DNA of 52,516 nt from Discostella pseudostelligera (lineage: Eukaryota > Bacillariophyta > Thalassiosirophyceae > Thalassiosirales > Thalassiosiraceae): positions 1 to 52,516 of the forward strand of contig JALLBK010000058.1 of assembly GCA_036940085.1 (NCBI GenBank), given 5' to 3'. The position numbers and the translations under genes were made by a program. Below the pieces are notes generated by a model. That model had not been told where the DNA came from, made no database searches, and saw nothing but the letters and a program-made list of their open reading frames with translations. Of this stretch, positions 30,935 to 42,860 are shown in pieces (the first letter of the stretch is position 1; every line of letters starts with the position of its first letter).

Positions 30935-33451
30935 ATGGAGTCGGAATCTATTTGCGACTTCTTGTCGCTCTCGGCAACTGCATCGGGGGAATCACGAGAT
31001 CAATCATCGATTACTATGTCTTCCTATCCAGCACTCCCCGCGGCGGCGGAGGTGTCTCCGGGCGAAGGTGCCTTTAGTCCTCCCAGTGATAATGGAAGCA
31101 GCAGCAACTCGCAGCAAGATGCACACGACGATGGAGATGCTATGGGATTCGGACCTCCCCCCGCCTTTCCCAATTCGAATGGTAAATTGCATGCTGGGAA
31201 GAGGAAGCAGACGCTCATGGCCGTGTCGACATCTACGTCTACGTCGGCGGCGGCGAGTAATAGCGGGAATACTACGCGCTTGGAAGATGTCAGCAGTGAC
31301 GAAGAAGACGATGTCAACGAGGGAGTGAGCGGCAGTAGTACAGGAAATAATAAGAATAAGCAGTCGCAGATGATCCATCGCATCAAGAATACAACCGCGG
31401 CGGAGGGACCTAATATCAGTCTCGAAAAGACGAAGCAAGAGGAAGAGGATGATGGAGCCAAGAGTTACATTGATGCTATGCTACTTGCATCGTTGTCTGA
31501 TGTTGATAGTCCCAAGAGACGGGTGGAGGAGTTTGCCAATGTAGGAGCTTCGACGCAGAATAAATCATCACCGTCGGAGAATGTTCCACAAGAGTCTTCA
31601 GAAGTAGTAGGAGGTGAGCGAAGTAGTGGGAACGGTCAAACGATGATGATGACGGATTCCGTCGGCAGTCCCAAGGCAACTATATACATTGGAACATCGT
31701 CGACGGCACCTACTCCATTACGATCCAATGTCAAAGTGAATCTCGTGAAGCCATATGCACTCATGCCCAAGCCAAACAAGCGGGGGAAATTTGCTTCTTC
31801 GACTTCCGGTGGTGGTGGGACTAGTAGCAGCAGCAGTATGTCGGGCCCACCTCCTCCTCCTCCACCTTCCAATTGGCCAGATGTACGTGATCCAAAGGCC
31901 GACAAGCTAAATAAGAATGATAGGGGAGCAATCAGAGAAGGGATTGTGTATGGTGCACCATCGCAGTATCCAATGGGATATCCTACTGCGGGTGGTTACC
32001 CCTACCCATCATATCCTCCTGCACCTTCTGCAGTTCCTCCAACACATCTATCGGATCCTTCGGCGGTGGGATATGCAGCCTATCCTCCTCCACTTCCATC
32101 GAGAGGTCCTCCCTCCGTTCCATATGCTCACTTTCCTCAAGGTCCGCATCCTGGTTCGTCGCCGTATCATCCATCGACGAGGCCGTACTATCCTCCTGGT
32201 ACAGGTCATCCTGCTGCTGCTGGATCTCCAGACCGATGGGAGCACTATCCACCAACAACATCATCACTGCCAGATTCCAACAAGCAGTCTTCTTCTGGAT
32301 GGACTCCGGAAACAGTCCATTCCACAAATAACGATTCGTCACTACGCCAACCACAACCTTCATCATCGTCGTCGTCGTCGTCGTCGTCCCGTAGGAACAA
32401 GACTCATGTGGTGCCAAGTGAGGATGGTGAACAAGCTATTGTGGGAGGTGCTGGAGCTGCCGTCGTCGAGGGAGCATACCGAGGACCACCCTATCCTGGT
32501 GCTTATCCACCACCTCCTCCTCCGGGATATCCCTACGCAATGTATGGTCCACCTGGATACCATTCTGGTCCACCTTTTCCTCCTCCTCATGAGTATAATG
32601 CCATTAGTGGTGACGATGGTTCTCCGCCACGTACGACACTACCATCTTCTCATCATCATGGTGGACCGGGTGGTGGTGGTCATCCTGGAGATTACTACAG
32701 CCCAGCTATCGCCACACCCCCGCGCAGTGGTGTTGGTGGCAGTGGCGGTGGACGTTATGAGTATTACCCCGATCAGAGCCCTCAACCAGTTGTGCCGCCA
32801 GGATCGTTTCATGGAGCGTACCCTCCTCCGCCTCCTCCTCCTCATACACTACGAGAGGGCTACCATCCTGACTCTCCAATGACATCCATGTACCCGCATC
32901 CTCCTCCTCCCTATGGTGCTGCTCCGCCATCATCATCATCATCGCAGTTTGCATATCATGAATCATATGATCCTTACAATTACCCTACAAATTCACCTTC
33001 ATCATCAGACCATCACGACGTCACCGCAGCTGTCAGTAGTGAAACGGAAGTAGGCGGTGGCGGCGTACTGGCGATCAACAAATATCATCAATTCCGCAAG
33101 GGCGGACGGTCCGTTCACTCGGCACCCATCATCCTACGGAAGAAATTCTCCTGGAGGAACTACGCCGAGTTAGAAGAGTACCTAATCGCCAACCGTGCCG
33201 AATACTTGCGTCATTCGGCATTGAATTACACCGCCGAACAGAAGCACTTTAATAACCAACTTACCGAGGGATTGTTAGAGTTGGCGGCCAAGTTGAATTA
33301 TGTTTTTGATGAGACATGCTTTAACTTTGTGACGGTGCGGGATAGGATTCGATGTTATTACAAGAGTTATGTCCAAAGTTCGAAGAAGCGCGGTGTGGTG
33401 GTGGGATTTTCGAATAATATGCATCATCATGGTGATGGCTGCTCGGAGTAG
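30935..33451 (+). CDS. Large Pro/Gly/Ser/Tyr-rich protein with a compact C-terminal domain
   Basis: One exon, 838 residues. Residues 1-300 are Ser/Asp/Glu-rich and disordered; 300-715 are dominated by PPPP, SYPP, GYPY and HPP motifs, like RNA-binding or condensate-forming proteins. The last 120 residues are different: from about 716 (AINKYHQFRKGGRSVHSAPI) through FSWRNYAELEEYLIANRAEY, YTAEQKHFNNQLTEGLLELA and FDETCFNFVTVRDRIRCYY to SYVQSSKKRG, a helical, basic, probably folded domain. I do not recognise it; its balanced composition suggests it is the conserved part. There is no signal peptide. A nuclear role is possible. Other strands and frames over the repeats are open only because of the triplet bias. 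Confidence 0.78.
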   Translation: MESESICDFLSLSATASGESRDQSSITMSSYPALPAAAEVSPGEGAFSPPSDNGSSSNSQQDAHDDGDAMGFGPPPAFPNSNGKLHAGKRKQTLMAVSTSTSTSAAASNSGNTTRLEDVSSDEEDDVNEGVSGSSTGNNKNKQSQMIHRIKNTTAAEGPNISLEKTKQEEEDDGAKSYIDAMLLASLSDVDSPKRRVEEFANVGASTQNKSSPSENVPQESSEVVGGERSSGNGQTMMMTDSVGSPKATIYIGTSSTAPTPLRSNVKVNLVKPYALMPKPNKRGKFASSTSGGGGTSSSSSMSGPPPPPPPSNWPDVRDPKADKLNKNDRGAIREGIVYGAPSQYPMGYPTAGGYPYPSYPPAPSAVPPTHLSDPSAVGYAAYPPPLPSRGPPSVPYAHFPQGPHPGSSPYHPSTRPYYPPGTGHPAAAGSPDRWEHYPPTTSSLPDSNKQSSSGWTPETVHSTNNDSSLRQPQPSSSSSSSSSSRRNKTHVVPSEDGEQAIVGGAGAAVVEGAYRGPPYPGAYPPPPPPGYPYAMYGPPGYHSGPPFPPPHEYNAISGDDGSPPRTTLPSSHHHGGPGGGGHPGDYYSPAIATPPRSGVGGSGGGRYEYYPDQSPQPVVPPGSFHGAYPPPPPPPHTLREGYHPDSPMTSMYPHPPPPYGAAPPSSSSSQFAYHESYDPYNYPTNSPSSSDHHDVTAAVSSETEVGGGGVLAINKYHQFRKGGRSVHSAPIILRKKFSWRNYAELEEYLIANRAEYLRHSALNYTAEQKHFNNQLTEGLLELAAKLNYVFDETCFNFVTVRDRIRCYYKSYVQSSKKRGVVVGFSNNMHHHGDGCSE

Positions 33452-36327
33452 GGGAAGAGGAGGTAGGATCAGGAGAGGAGGGGAGTCTTCTTCATGATAG
33501 TATCTCATTGCACCATGACGGTGGAGAATGCCGCATGGATGTTTAACTGGTGTTGTATTAGCTAGGAGGAGACGAGGCGTTTCACACGTATTTATTCTTA
33601 TGATTTGCGTTTAGTTCTAATGAATTCAAGCTTCGATTGCATTATCATATGCTTAGATTGTAAATATCGTACTACGTTGATTGACTTTTCTTGTGTGCTG
33701 CCACCATTCCTGCTTTTGTGCAGAAAGGAGTGCTGGTAGTGGTATCAAACAACCGCCCGCGACCTGTGATTCTTCTCTTGGAAACATCATAGCACCAATA
33801 GCGCACTCTTGCAGCAGTCTAGATAAGTGCATGATTCTTGAAAATGGATCATGCTGGTGTTCCATCCAAAGAACTATGTCACTTGTTCAGCAGCATCATT
33901 TATCATCTTCTTGCAAAGAATGTGAAGAATGGAACTCTTCCTCGCCGTACTACTACTAGCACTTCTTGTAAGAAGTTGATGCGCTGCCTCCTCTTGCCTC
34001 TTGGTGCATGTTGCCGCTGACGACGACAATGACTTGCTGTTCAAGAACAAGAATATTCGTCCTCGTAGTACTTCGTACTTCTACTAGTACTAGTACTACT
34101 AGTTCTAGCAGCAGTACCTCCTGCATGCTTCAATCTGCTGCAGCAGCTGCTGGATTCTCGTTCTTCACTAGTACTGGACGGTAGTAGGAGTTTTAGTGCT
34201 AGTAGTAGTACTAGTACAGATGTAGTACTACTAGCTAGGGAATATGAGTGAGCCGTCTTATCGGCATCCTGCGCATCACAAGACGAATGAAATTACTAGT
34301 ACTCTAGTAATCACCACGAGCATTATTCATTATTCTGTCTTCCTGCTGCTGTCTTCCTTTTGTCAGGCAAGTTCTGCTTCTTTCTGATGCCAAGGCTACG
34401 CCGATGATTAGTACTAGTTGGTAGGAGAAGCTTACTACTAGTACTAGGATAGCAACTCTCCTCTAGTGCCTTGAGGTCTGAGATCCCTCCTCGTCCTCGT
34501 CCTCTCATCGTCCTCTCGTCTCTCGTCTGCTAGAATGGTATCGCACACTGTACTACCTGGGCAACCATTCTACTCCTAGTAGATGTACTACTACGAGGGA
34601 ATCGGAGAGATAAGTTCTTCTTCCAACAGCAAAGAGGAGGTGAGGAACAAGAATTACGACACCACGGACGATGAGGATGTACCTACTGCACTCCTACTAC
34701 TGCTGCTACTACTCTAGAGCAGTACCAGTATTACTACTGGGACTTCGCAGCAGGAGCAGCAGGTGGTGGAGGAGGAGAGGCTTCTACTACACTCCTACCT
34801 AGTAGTGGTAGTAGTAGCAGTAGTACTACTAGTAGTAGGCGGGGTGCTACTAGTACGCGAGGACGAAGCATAATGCTCCTGGTGACTGGCGTGGGAGGAG
34901 GCGACAATTCTCCAGTAGTAATACTAACTGCTGGAGGAGGGGGTTGGGGGTTATGAGTTAGGAGTAGAGGTGCTAGGAGGTAGTAGGCGAAGGCGGGGTG
35001 TGAAGCTCCTCGTCCTTCTTCTGCTTTCTCCTCGTCCTGGTGCTCGTCGCCTGCGGCCTGCGCTGCTGACGAGTGGTGAATCATAAGAATCAGATCCGCC
35101 TCGTCCCCCTTCTGCGGCGTATTTTGTTGTCCTTGTTGTTGGTTGTTGGGTGGGCGGGGGGATGTCATTCGCCTCAAACTAATGAATCCTCAAATTCTGG
35201 TGTCTGCTCTCACCACTCACCATATCAAGTAATGGTGGATGATGGTGGACGAGTATCATCGCGTACAAAACAGCAACAAGAATAGCAGCAGCAGCAGCAA
35301 AGTAATGACAAGAGTAATGCTAAAAATCCTCAGTAAAAATATCATTCCTTCTTGATGGATCAATAATGTAGTTTCTCTATGCAAGGTGATCGTCACTTAC
35401 AACTTTTGCACGCATGCTGGGTGTGGTTCATCGGGCTCCTGAATAGGCACCCACAGCAGCCCCTACAGATAGACGCTACGGTACGTATCTCTCTAGAGGG
35501 GTAGCACGAAAAGAAGTATGGTAAGTATCTACGCACAGTCCTGCACACTACGCGCTACTGCACAGCATGCATACATAGATCTAGATACTCCTAGTACACA
35601 CCCACACACCACCAACACAGCGCGAGCGCACCCATCCACCCACCCGCACAAATATTTTTCATTTTTTCACCCCCGCCGCCCGGCGCAACTTCGTCGCACC
35701 ATGCCGTCGTCGCAACCAACGACCCCCAGCCCCGCCGCCCGCCTCCCGCTGCCTTTAATTCCTATCCATCTTGTCAATAATTTGTGTGTAAGAGTGTGTA
35801 AGTAATAGATGTGCCGCCGGTGGCGTCGCCTGGTTGCCAGCGGCACCGTCGCTCCCGTCGTGTTACCACAGCTTTTTGTGTGCTTCGGCACTACGCGCAG
35901 CGGCTGCGAGAAGCGACGACGCACGAACGTCACAGTATGCAAAAATGGCGCGCCGTAGCAGTCGGACATTCGGATATTCATTTCCCAGATCTCATCAGCA
36001 ACTCCTATCCGCTTGGCTTTTCATCTTGTGGGCTCTCGTCTGTAGGCAGCATATTGCTTTTCAATTCCTTGAGGCTTGAGGATGTTCCATATTCATATCA
36101 TTGAATAAGTAATTAAATGGTCCTTACTTGTGGCCTTGGCCGATTTTAAAAATGAATCACTCACGTTTTTCTTCCTTCTCTTCTATCCAATTCTTCACTT
36201 CTTTCTTCTTGTGTGTGAGTAGTAGGACGATTTGACATTGTCTCTATCCCTATCTTTACGTGGTTCTTCCTTTCTAACACCGTATGATTGCTTCTTCTTC
36301 GTCATGCAGATAGCAGATCACAACTCG
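33452..36327. other. Gene-poor region upstream of the histone deacetylase
   Basis: In 2.9 kb I find no convincing gene. 33452-34020 is ordinary sequence with short frames. 34070-34915 carries the ACTAGT/AGTACT-type tract listed separately. 35540-35700 is rich in ACAC/CCACCC. A possible first exon of the deacetylase gene lies at 35701-35787 (ATGCCGTCGTCGCAACC, donor GTAAGA at 35788) and would join 36310 in phase 0. The frame open on the minus strand at 34734-35177 is Leu/Pro/Ala-rich and looks spurious. Confidence 0.5.
34070..34915. repeat. Dense ACTAGT / AGTACT / TACTACTA tract
   Basis: Short words built from TAG and TAC occur dozens of times, in both orientations: TACTAGTACTAGTACTACTA near 34083, CTAGTAGTAGTACTAGTAC near 34199, TTACTACTAGTACTAGGAT near 34431, and AGTAGTACTACTAGTAGTAG near 34817. 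Because ACTAGT and AGTACT are self-complementary, the tract can fold on itself over many alternative pairings. The rest of the window has only sporadic copies. Confidence 0.75.
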
Positions 36328-39300
36328 ATGGGATCTACCCAACCGACGGCAGCTCAGGAGTGCACAGATAAACTCCAGACAAACAATTCGAACATGATGG
36401 AGATACCCCTTCATAAACGGAACGAGGATCTGGCGACAGACAGCGTTGTACGCAATGGTGACTCTCTGGCAGACTCACCCTTTGCAGATGATCCAATGGA
36501 CGACGACGGCATGCGCCCTAATAAGAAGCAGAAACAGGATGTCGCATCGGAAGATGTTCCCGATGCATCCACTGCCTCTGGTACAACATCAAGATCCGTT
36601 GAGGCTGCAGATGGATCGATTAAACTAACACCGGTCCATGGACCAGTTCCTATCTCGAATGATGAAGTCGATGACGGCAACGACATCCATCCGTCAATCG
36701 CAGAGATCATCAAACTAGAAGATATACCTGCAGTCGAACCATTAGAATATATCACAATCCGTGAAATTGCGGGTAAGTCAACCTCACCTTTCTGCTTGTT
36801 CTCCCGGATATTCGTTTACGCTGTTTAACATGTTTATCATGGTATGCAGAGCTCGAGTCCGCGTTACAAATTGGCGACACATTCAACTATGACGATGATG
36901 ATGGGTGGAAGGCAGACTGGGTTGGCAATTTATCACTAGTCGAGAAGGAGGTAATTGTTAACAAGGGTTACCTAATTGACAAGCCAGGTATAAAGCCTGT
37001 GCGGATCACATACTGCGATTGGGTGGCATCGAATGCGGCTGATAGCGATAGCCTTCGAGGTTTGGAGCTTCTCTTCCGTTTCGTTTACAATATGAAGGGA
37101 ACTCCGGCGATGGCAAAAAAGATTTTAGCTTACGCACTACAAAGACCTGCGGATTCTGTTGAGCAGCGCCTTGGGTTTATTGTCGACGCGATACAAAGGG
37201 TTTCGTTTGATCCTGCTGTCCTCCGACAGGATGGATGGACCATTAAAAAAGTCAACACGCCAGAAGAAGGTGAGTCCAGCATATTTGGTGCCTATCCAAT
37301 CCTTGCCGATCTTATACGATGTTTCGATACTAATCAAATGTTCGACGTCATCCTTTTTGTGTATTTGAAAGGTGAAGCGTTCCACATTGGACGTAAAATT
37401 ATTTGGCAAGGACATGAAGCGATAGTGATAGCATTTACTCCTGATGAAACCTATGGTGGTCTTTGGAAAGCTTTGTTTGTAGAGGATTTGGAGACATTCG
37501 ATCTCGAGTCAGGGGAACTACAAAATGCAATCAGGAAATGGGAAAGTAAGCAAAAGCTGTCGGTAAAGAAGAAAACTACGAAATCATCTCCACAACCTTC
37601 TGGCAGCACCCGTTTTGCTGCAACTGCGAATTTCACTGTGGATGGAATTGAAAATGGAATCGTTCTGGCTGTTCCGACGAGCAAAGCGGCTCAAGGTGTG
37701 CCTTGGCCTGCACGTGTTAGGCACTTCATCGAAATGAACAACTCTGTTGGAGGGTCGCGGCGTACGTCTTTCAAAAATCTAGTCGAAGTCGTATTCTTGG
37801 CTCCGTGGTGGAATGGGCTTGCGCTCTCATCAAATGCTGTTGATTCGAAAGACCCTTACTCACACGGGCCAATTGTTGAGTTTGACACCATCGAGGTTTC
37901 TGAATACAACATACTGAAGTATCCATATGATGCCATTTCCATAGAAAAGGTTTGGGGCAGCTTTCGGTTCCTTGGATTGCCCAAGTCTGTTTTTGCTCGC
38001 TACCTGGATGCACATCGCTTGGCTGCTGCTCTAAAGGCGTATGCCAAGAATCACATTTCGGATGAACATGCTTCTCGCAGTGATGACCAGGTCATGGCGT
38101 CAGCTAATCTGACCGAATCCCATGCATTGTCGGTTCGAACACCCATATTCCCACACGTTGCTTTATCGATCCCGTTTGAATATGTTTTGAGCAAGCTTTC
38201 TCAACCATCTGAACTCCCGCCTACATTCATGGCTGACGAGGACAATAATCTCGAGCCAATCATTGATATAGATGCAATCATTCGATCCATGTCACCGCCG
38301 GAATGCTTTGGTGTGAAGCAACAAGATTCTTCAAACGAACAAATTGACATCACTCGCACACCAGAGTACCGGAGGGGCGTCATTATGTCACCTGATAAAA
38401 CCTTTACACCTTCGAATGTCGCGCACTCCCAACAAAATGATGAAGATTCACTTTGGTCCCTTAACAAGTTCGCAAGTGATTTCCTCTGTGAGCTATTTCA
38501 ATCACAATCGTCCAGTGGTGATGGCGCTGTCGACGGGTTAGCGCATATGGAGAAGCTCTTGACAAATCTAATTGCAAATCTGAAACGTCACTCAAGAGAG
38601 ATCCCAGGATATTCGACGAGTGAAAGAAAGTCTACGCTAAAAAATTTACTTTGCCAGTGTCTCGTGATCAAGGGACATGGTGAAGACTCTCTCGAATGTG
38701 GTACTATCCCTCCAGGAGTTTCCAAAAAAGCGATCATAGTCGAGTGGCGGAAGGCATGTGAGCGAATTTACAAGCGAGCAGTTGGAAAGTTCTCTTCACG
38801 AGGTATTGGAAACAACGTCACGTCTGTTGTGACTGATTCGAGATGCAACGAGCATATTACACAGGGTGGCAGCGTTGAACGACCAGTGAGGATTCCCGTT
38901 GCAATCAAGGGAGCAAAGCGTGCCGGTGCTGGAACGGATCCAAATGTTTTCTTGCTTACTCAAGTAGAAGATTCTTACTTGGTTACCGCAGAAGATGTCG
39001 TTCTACCAAAAGCTCACAAGATGAGCTACATCAAACGGCTCAAGACGAAGATCGCTTCAATAGCTCCCAATCAAATCGGGGTTCCGCTTACCGATGACAG
39101 CGACGGTGACGGTGGAGAGGATACAATGGGTTCACGGGGATCCTACTCTGCCGCAATTGTAGGTGTCGCGGCGTCTATTAAAGCTGCAGATATGGTCGTT
39201 GGAGGACAATGTGTAAATGCATTTTGTGCAGTTCGTCCACCTGGACACCATGCAGGTCAAGATCTTCGATCAATGAATACAGTCAGCAATGGGTTCTGTC

Positions 39301-40076
39301 TTTTCAATGCTGCTGCATGCGCGTCGTTGTATGCGACAACTCCAGTATCACAGGGTGGATTGGGACTCCGTCGGGTGTGCGTCATTGATTTCGATGTGCA
39401 TCATGGGAATGGCACGCAAGATATTCTTTGTTCTGCCTATGATCCGAGGTTCTTGTACGTCTCGCTTCACGCGGGAGGTGCTCACATCAACGGTTACGAT
39501 GGTGAGGATTCCGATGACGAATCGTTCCGCCTTAAACTCGGTCGAAAGAAGCAGGATGCGATATTCCCAGGACGATGCGGTGATTCATCTCCCCATGAAG
39601 GTGTGCTCAATATTCCGCTTGGTCGAAAAGTTACTGCCTCGGCGATGGGTGCGGCACTTGTCAGCCAAGTCTCTCCGAAGGTTGAGTCATTTTCACCTGA
39701 TTTGATTGTACTTTCTGCTGGATTTGATGCACACGTCAACGATCCTTTGGATCTAGGTGGCTTAACAGCTGAGGATTTCAGAAGTGTCACTGAAGTTGTT
39801 TGTCAAATGGCTGCTCGATCGTGCAGTGGACGAGTTTTGAGTGTATTAGAAGGAGGATACGGCGTTCCTTGTTGCCAGCCAAGAGATGACCTGTTCCTTC
39901 CCAACGATACAACCAGCGGAGAGAGATTGTTGCAGCTTGGAAGTGATCTCCCACTTGGCATGAAGGATGAAGTACCGTTCACGTTACGGCAAAAGCTTGA
40001 TCGATGCCATGAAGAGGGATTCTTGAATTGCGTCGAAGAGCACGTCAGAGGTTTCATCAACAGTAATAAGCGCTAA
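36328..40076 (+). CDS. Class II histone deacetylase with a long N-terminal reader-like region
   Basis: Zn-dependent lysine deacetylase. Exon 1 (to 36772) and exon 2 (36850-40076), with a split Glu codon, give 1223 residues from the ATG at 36328; an upstream exon at 35701 would extend the N-terminus. The C-terminal 350 residues are the catalytic domain: VTDSRCNEHITQ, VRPPGHHAGQD (about 945), GFCLFNAAA, VIDFDVHHGNGTQD (about 996), YVSLHAGG, VLSAGFDAHVNDPL (about 1104) and LEGGYG (about 1149). His pair, Zn ligands Asp/His/Asp and the catalytic Tyr are present, so it should be active, unlike class IIa enzymes with His. Residues 1-150 are acidic with a KKQKQ nuclear signal. The middle has FHIGRKIIWQGHEAIVIAF and LWKALFVEDLETFDLE, Tudor-like, and NGIVLAVP ... 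GVPWPARVRHFIE, PWWP-like; these two are tentative. Likely a nuclear chromatin regulator. Confidence 0.93.
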
Positions 40077-40581
40077 GAAAGTACTGCATACTTTTCGTTT
40101 TTTGGCTACGAACGCCATTCGCGCAACTCAGCCCATCCATCACCTCCGCAACATAGAATACATGATAAAAGTTGAATTCTCACTACAGTATCGTCCAATT
40201 CAGTAGATGCGTAATATTTGTTCCTTGATGCAAAGCATGGTCAGGGAAGCAAGTCTTTGTGTACTAGAATAGAACAAAATTAAGATCAATACTACGTCGA
40301 TTGAGAGGATAATCAAAAGCTAATAGTTTGAGCTTGGGTTACGGTCGGTTGTGGCATCATTCCAACCACTCCGTTTGGCCATGTGACCTTCTCTCGTTGC
40401 CTGAAGGATGTTTTGAAACCCCTGGTTGTTGTCAGTAGTTGTCACGTTCAGCAAGATGTTTTTGCATTCACATACAATCAACATGCGAATAGTCGCTGCA
40501 TTGAACTCGACGCATATCAAATAAAGTTCCGTCCAGATATTGTTGGGAAAGAAAAATCAGAGTGTTGATATCTAATAACAT
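40077..40581. other. Convergent 3' intergenic region
   Basis: 505 bp between the stop of the deacetylase (+) and of the light-harvesting gene (-). AT-rich, with no recognised gene, RNA or repeat. A 61-codon frame on the plus strand has no features that would support it. Confidence 0.45.
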
Positions 40582-41291
40582 TTAGAACATGGGGTTTCCA
40601 ATAAGTGCAGGGACCGATCCAGGAACATTGGCCGCGGCAACGAAGGACATGATGGCAATCATGGCCAAACGTCCGTTGTTAAGTTCACGACTCTGTTGGA
40701 CTTTCATCTTCTCGGGATCATCGGAGGCGAAGTTGACTGGAGGGAAAACAATTGTAGGCATAGGTCCGCCCTTTGTGTAGTGTGTTCCTTGCGATTCAGT
40801 GACAACCTCGGCGAAGAAAATGGTGAAGTAGATCTGGGCCTTGCCTGCATGATTGTAAGTATGTTGATATGAGATTTCAGAATCAAAGTAAATGTAATAA
40901 AGTACTACCGCTCGTAAATCGAGTCAAACTCACCAAGGTCAGGGACGGCATCCCAAGCATCCAGGGGCTTCATTGCCGACAGAGTCTCGAAGCTAACATC
41001 TGATGAAAGCATGCCAGGGAAGTGAACACCAGCGGCCTGAACGAGGTAGCCAGTAGTGGCGAGCATGGCAACACGTGAATGCTTGAGCTCCGCGGCTCGG
41101 AACCAAGCAAGGGTGCTCTCGGAACCAAGAGTGGCAAGGCCAAGGGGGTCAAAGCCCTTGAATGGCATGGTGGCACCGGGCATGTCCATAAGATTGGCGC
41201 TCAGTGCAGTGGTTCCCTTGTTCACATTCTGGACAGGCGCAAACGCACTGACGGCTCCAACTAGGGCAATAAGAGTGGCGGCGACCTTCAT
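40582..41291 (-). CDS. Fucoxanthin-chlorophyll a/c light-harvesting protein
   Basis: A thylakoid antenna protein that binds chlorophyll a/c and fucoxanthin. Exon 1 (40934-41291) and exon 2 (40582-40844) join with a split Gly codon for 206 residues, typical for the family. The presequence is MKVAATLIALVGAVSAFAP with the Ala-Phe motif. Helix 1 (STLAWFRAAELKHSRVAMLA) has the E-x2-H-x-R chlorophyll-ligand motif; helix 2 is GKAQIYFTIFFAEVVTE; helix 3 (QQSRELNNGRLAMIAIM) has the matching E-x2-N-x-R. The protein ends LIGNPMF. Subfamily (Lhcf, Lhcr or other) cannot be settled by eye. The frame is open far upstream, but the presequence fixes the start. Confidence 0.95.
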
Positions 41292-41806
41292 TTTGACGAT
41301 GATATTATTATTGTCAGAGGTATTGACTCTATCGATTGCTACGATGGTGTCTCGGCAAACAAGGTGGAGATGAAGGACAAGGGCGGCGCAAGCAAAAGCA
41401 ATGAGCTCGCCGATTGCCGATCGCCAAGATCGATCTCCCGGCTTCAACATCGTATCTACGTCGTATTCTACGCACAGAAAGATATCGAATGACGTGTTCT
41501 GGATTTGTTTTTGGCGGGAAAGATCTGTCGAGCCGACCGATCGGCAGCGACCTGCTTTATTTTGTTGGTTTTTGTTTTGTTGATGATGAACGATCGATGT
41601 ACCGAGTACCAACCGACGGGCGCAGATGATGTTGCATTGTTATTGATGTCATAGACCATAGATAGTATTTGCATTGCAGCCGAAGACTAAGGCATCGTTC
41701 TTCGTTCGATTGTAAGGTAGAATACTTTCTGACCGCCCGTCGCTCTCGTGAGCCGTAGCGGTAGCGTCTGGTAGCATATTATCGGTCGATCGAATTATTA
41801 TCCAAA
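41292..41806. promoter_or_regulatory. Divergent promoter between the light-harvesting gene and the 41807 gene
   Basis: There is no gene in this 515 bp. A full E2F-like TTTTTGGCGGGAAAG lies at 41508-41521, roughly midway, and several CGATCG/GATCGATC words surround it. In-frame extensions of the light-harvesting gene into this DNA are not coding, since the presequence starts at 41291. Confidence 0.55.
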
Positions 41807-42860
41807 ATGGGTGATGATTCAACTGATACCGACGGGAAACCGATGGATCCTACAAGAGATGACATTGGTGTGGGGAAATCCGATGCATTCTCTCCAGACG
41901 ATCTCATCGAACTAGTAAGGGCCGTAAAATTTGCCCACATAGACATGAGTATACGGAAGGTACACACTGAAATATCAGTATCAATGGCCAATTCCGACCC
42001 ATCGTACGCATTCTTGAAGGATGTGAAATTTAATGACGTGAAGAAGGTATGGAGAAAGGCTCTGAAAGGGACGAAGAATGAAACTCAACAGGAGGGGGAA
42101 ATTCGTCAACCAGAAAAAAATACCGTTACACTAACAGCTGGCATGGATACACCCACTATTCCACCCGATGATATACTCAAATTTTACACTGTCGGTGATG
42201 GATCCGTGAAGTTCTTGGTGGAGAATTATTCAAAATACTACGCTGAAGCAGCCGTGGCGGCAGCCAATCGAGAACAAAATGAGGACGTCGATGATAAGGG
42301 GAATGGAAGATACACACACTTCTTTTTAGATGTACCTGCCGACCTGAGTGGATCACGTCCTCATCAGGCACTGATAAATTATCAGGACATGCAAAAATCT
42401 TACAAGGGGAAGAAACAAACAATACAGCAGCAAACAGGTGGCGATGGAAGAGATATATTCAAAATACAACTCGCGGCCCTTCCTCCTGGGATGGAGGATA
42501 CAATGACTCCTATGCTACTGTACAATGCCGATAGATCAGCCAAGACTTTCCTTCATCCTCCATCATCTTCAGATGATGCAGATGATGACGGAGGCTATCT
42601 CAAAATACGACAATTAATATCTAAGAGTGGAACGAGTGGAGTACTTGGTGCAACAGGGGGGCAAAAGGTATGAACCTGTTTCATATTTTATTCGATTCTT
42701 TGTTTTCAATTGTGCACGATATTAACAATATGTTTCATATCGGCAAACCTGAAAACAGGCATACTTTTATGGTTTTATCACTAGAACGAAAACTGGATCG
42801 GATGTAATTAGTATCGATGTTGAATCTGGCGTGATATCTCCTCCTCCTAGTACCTGGTAG
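41807..42860 (+). CDS. Hypothetical soluble protein
   Basis: Exon 1 (41807-42667) and a short exon 2 (42759-42860; donor GTATGA, acceptor AACAG) join in phase 0 to give 320 residues. Exon 2 reads AYFYGFITRTKTGSDVISID and ends PPPSTW, which continues a plausible fold better than stopping two codons into the intron. N-terminal part: SPDDLIELVRAVKFAHIDMS and SYAFLKDVKFNDVKKVWRKA are helical. Middle: DDILKFYTVGDGSVKFLVEN and YTHFFLDVPADLSGSRPHQA. No signal peptide or membrane helix. I do not recognise the family. Confidence 0.72.

Noticed and set aside
31917..32882. 321-codon second plus-strand frame inside the proline-rich gene
   Set aside because: His/Leu/Arg-rich product created by CCT/CAT triplet bias; the 838-residue frame has the long continuous opening and the folded C-terminal domain.
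34734..35177. 147-codon minus-strand frame in the ACTAGT-rich region
   Set aside because: Leu/Pro/Ala-rich, in repeat-biased DNA, no conserved features or splice context.
33452..36327. Transposable element filling the gene-poor region
   Set aside because: No transposase, reverse transcriptase, terminal repeats or target-site duplication could be seen.
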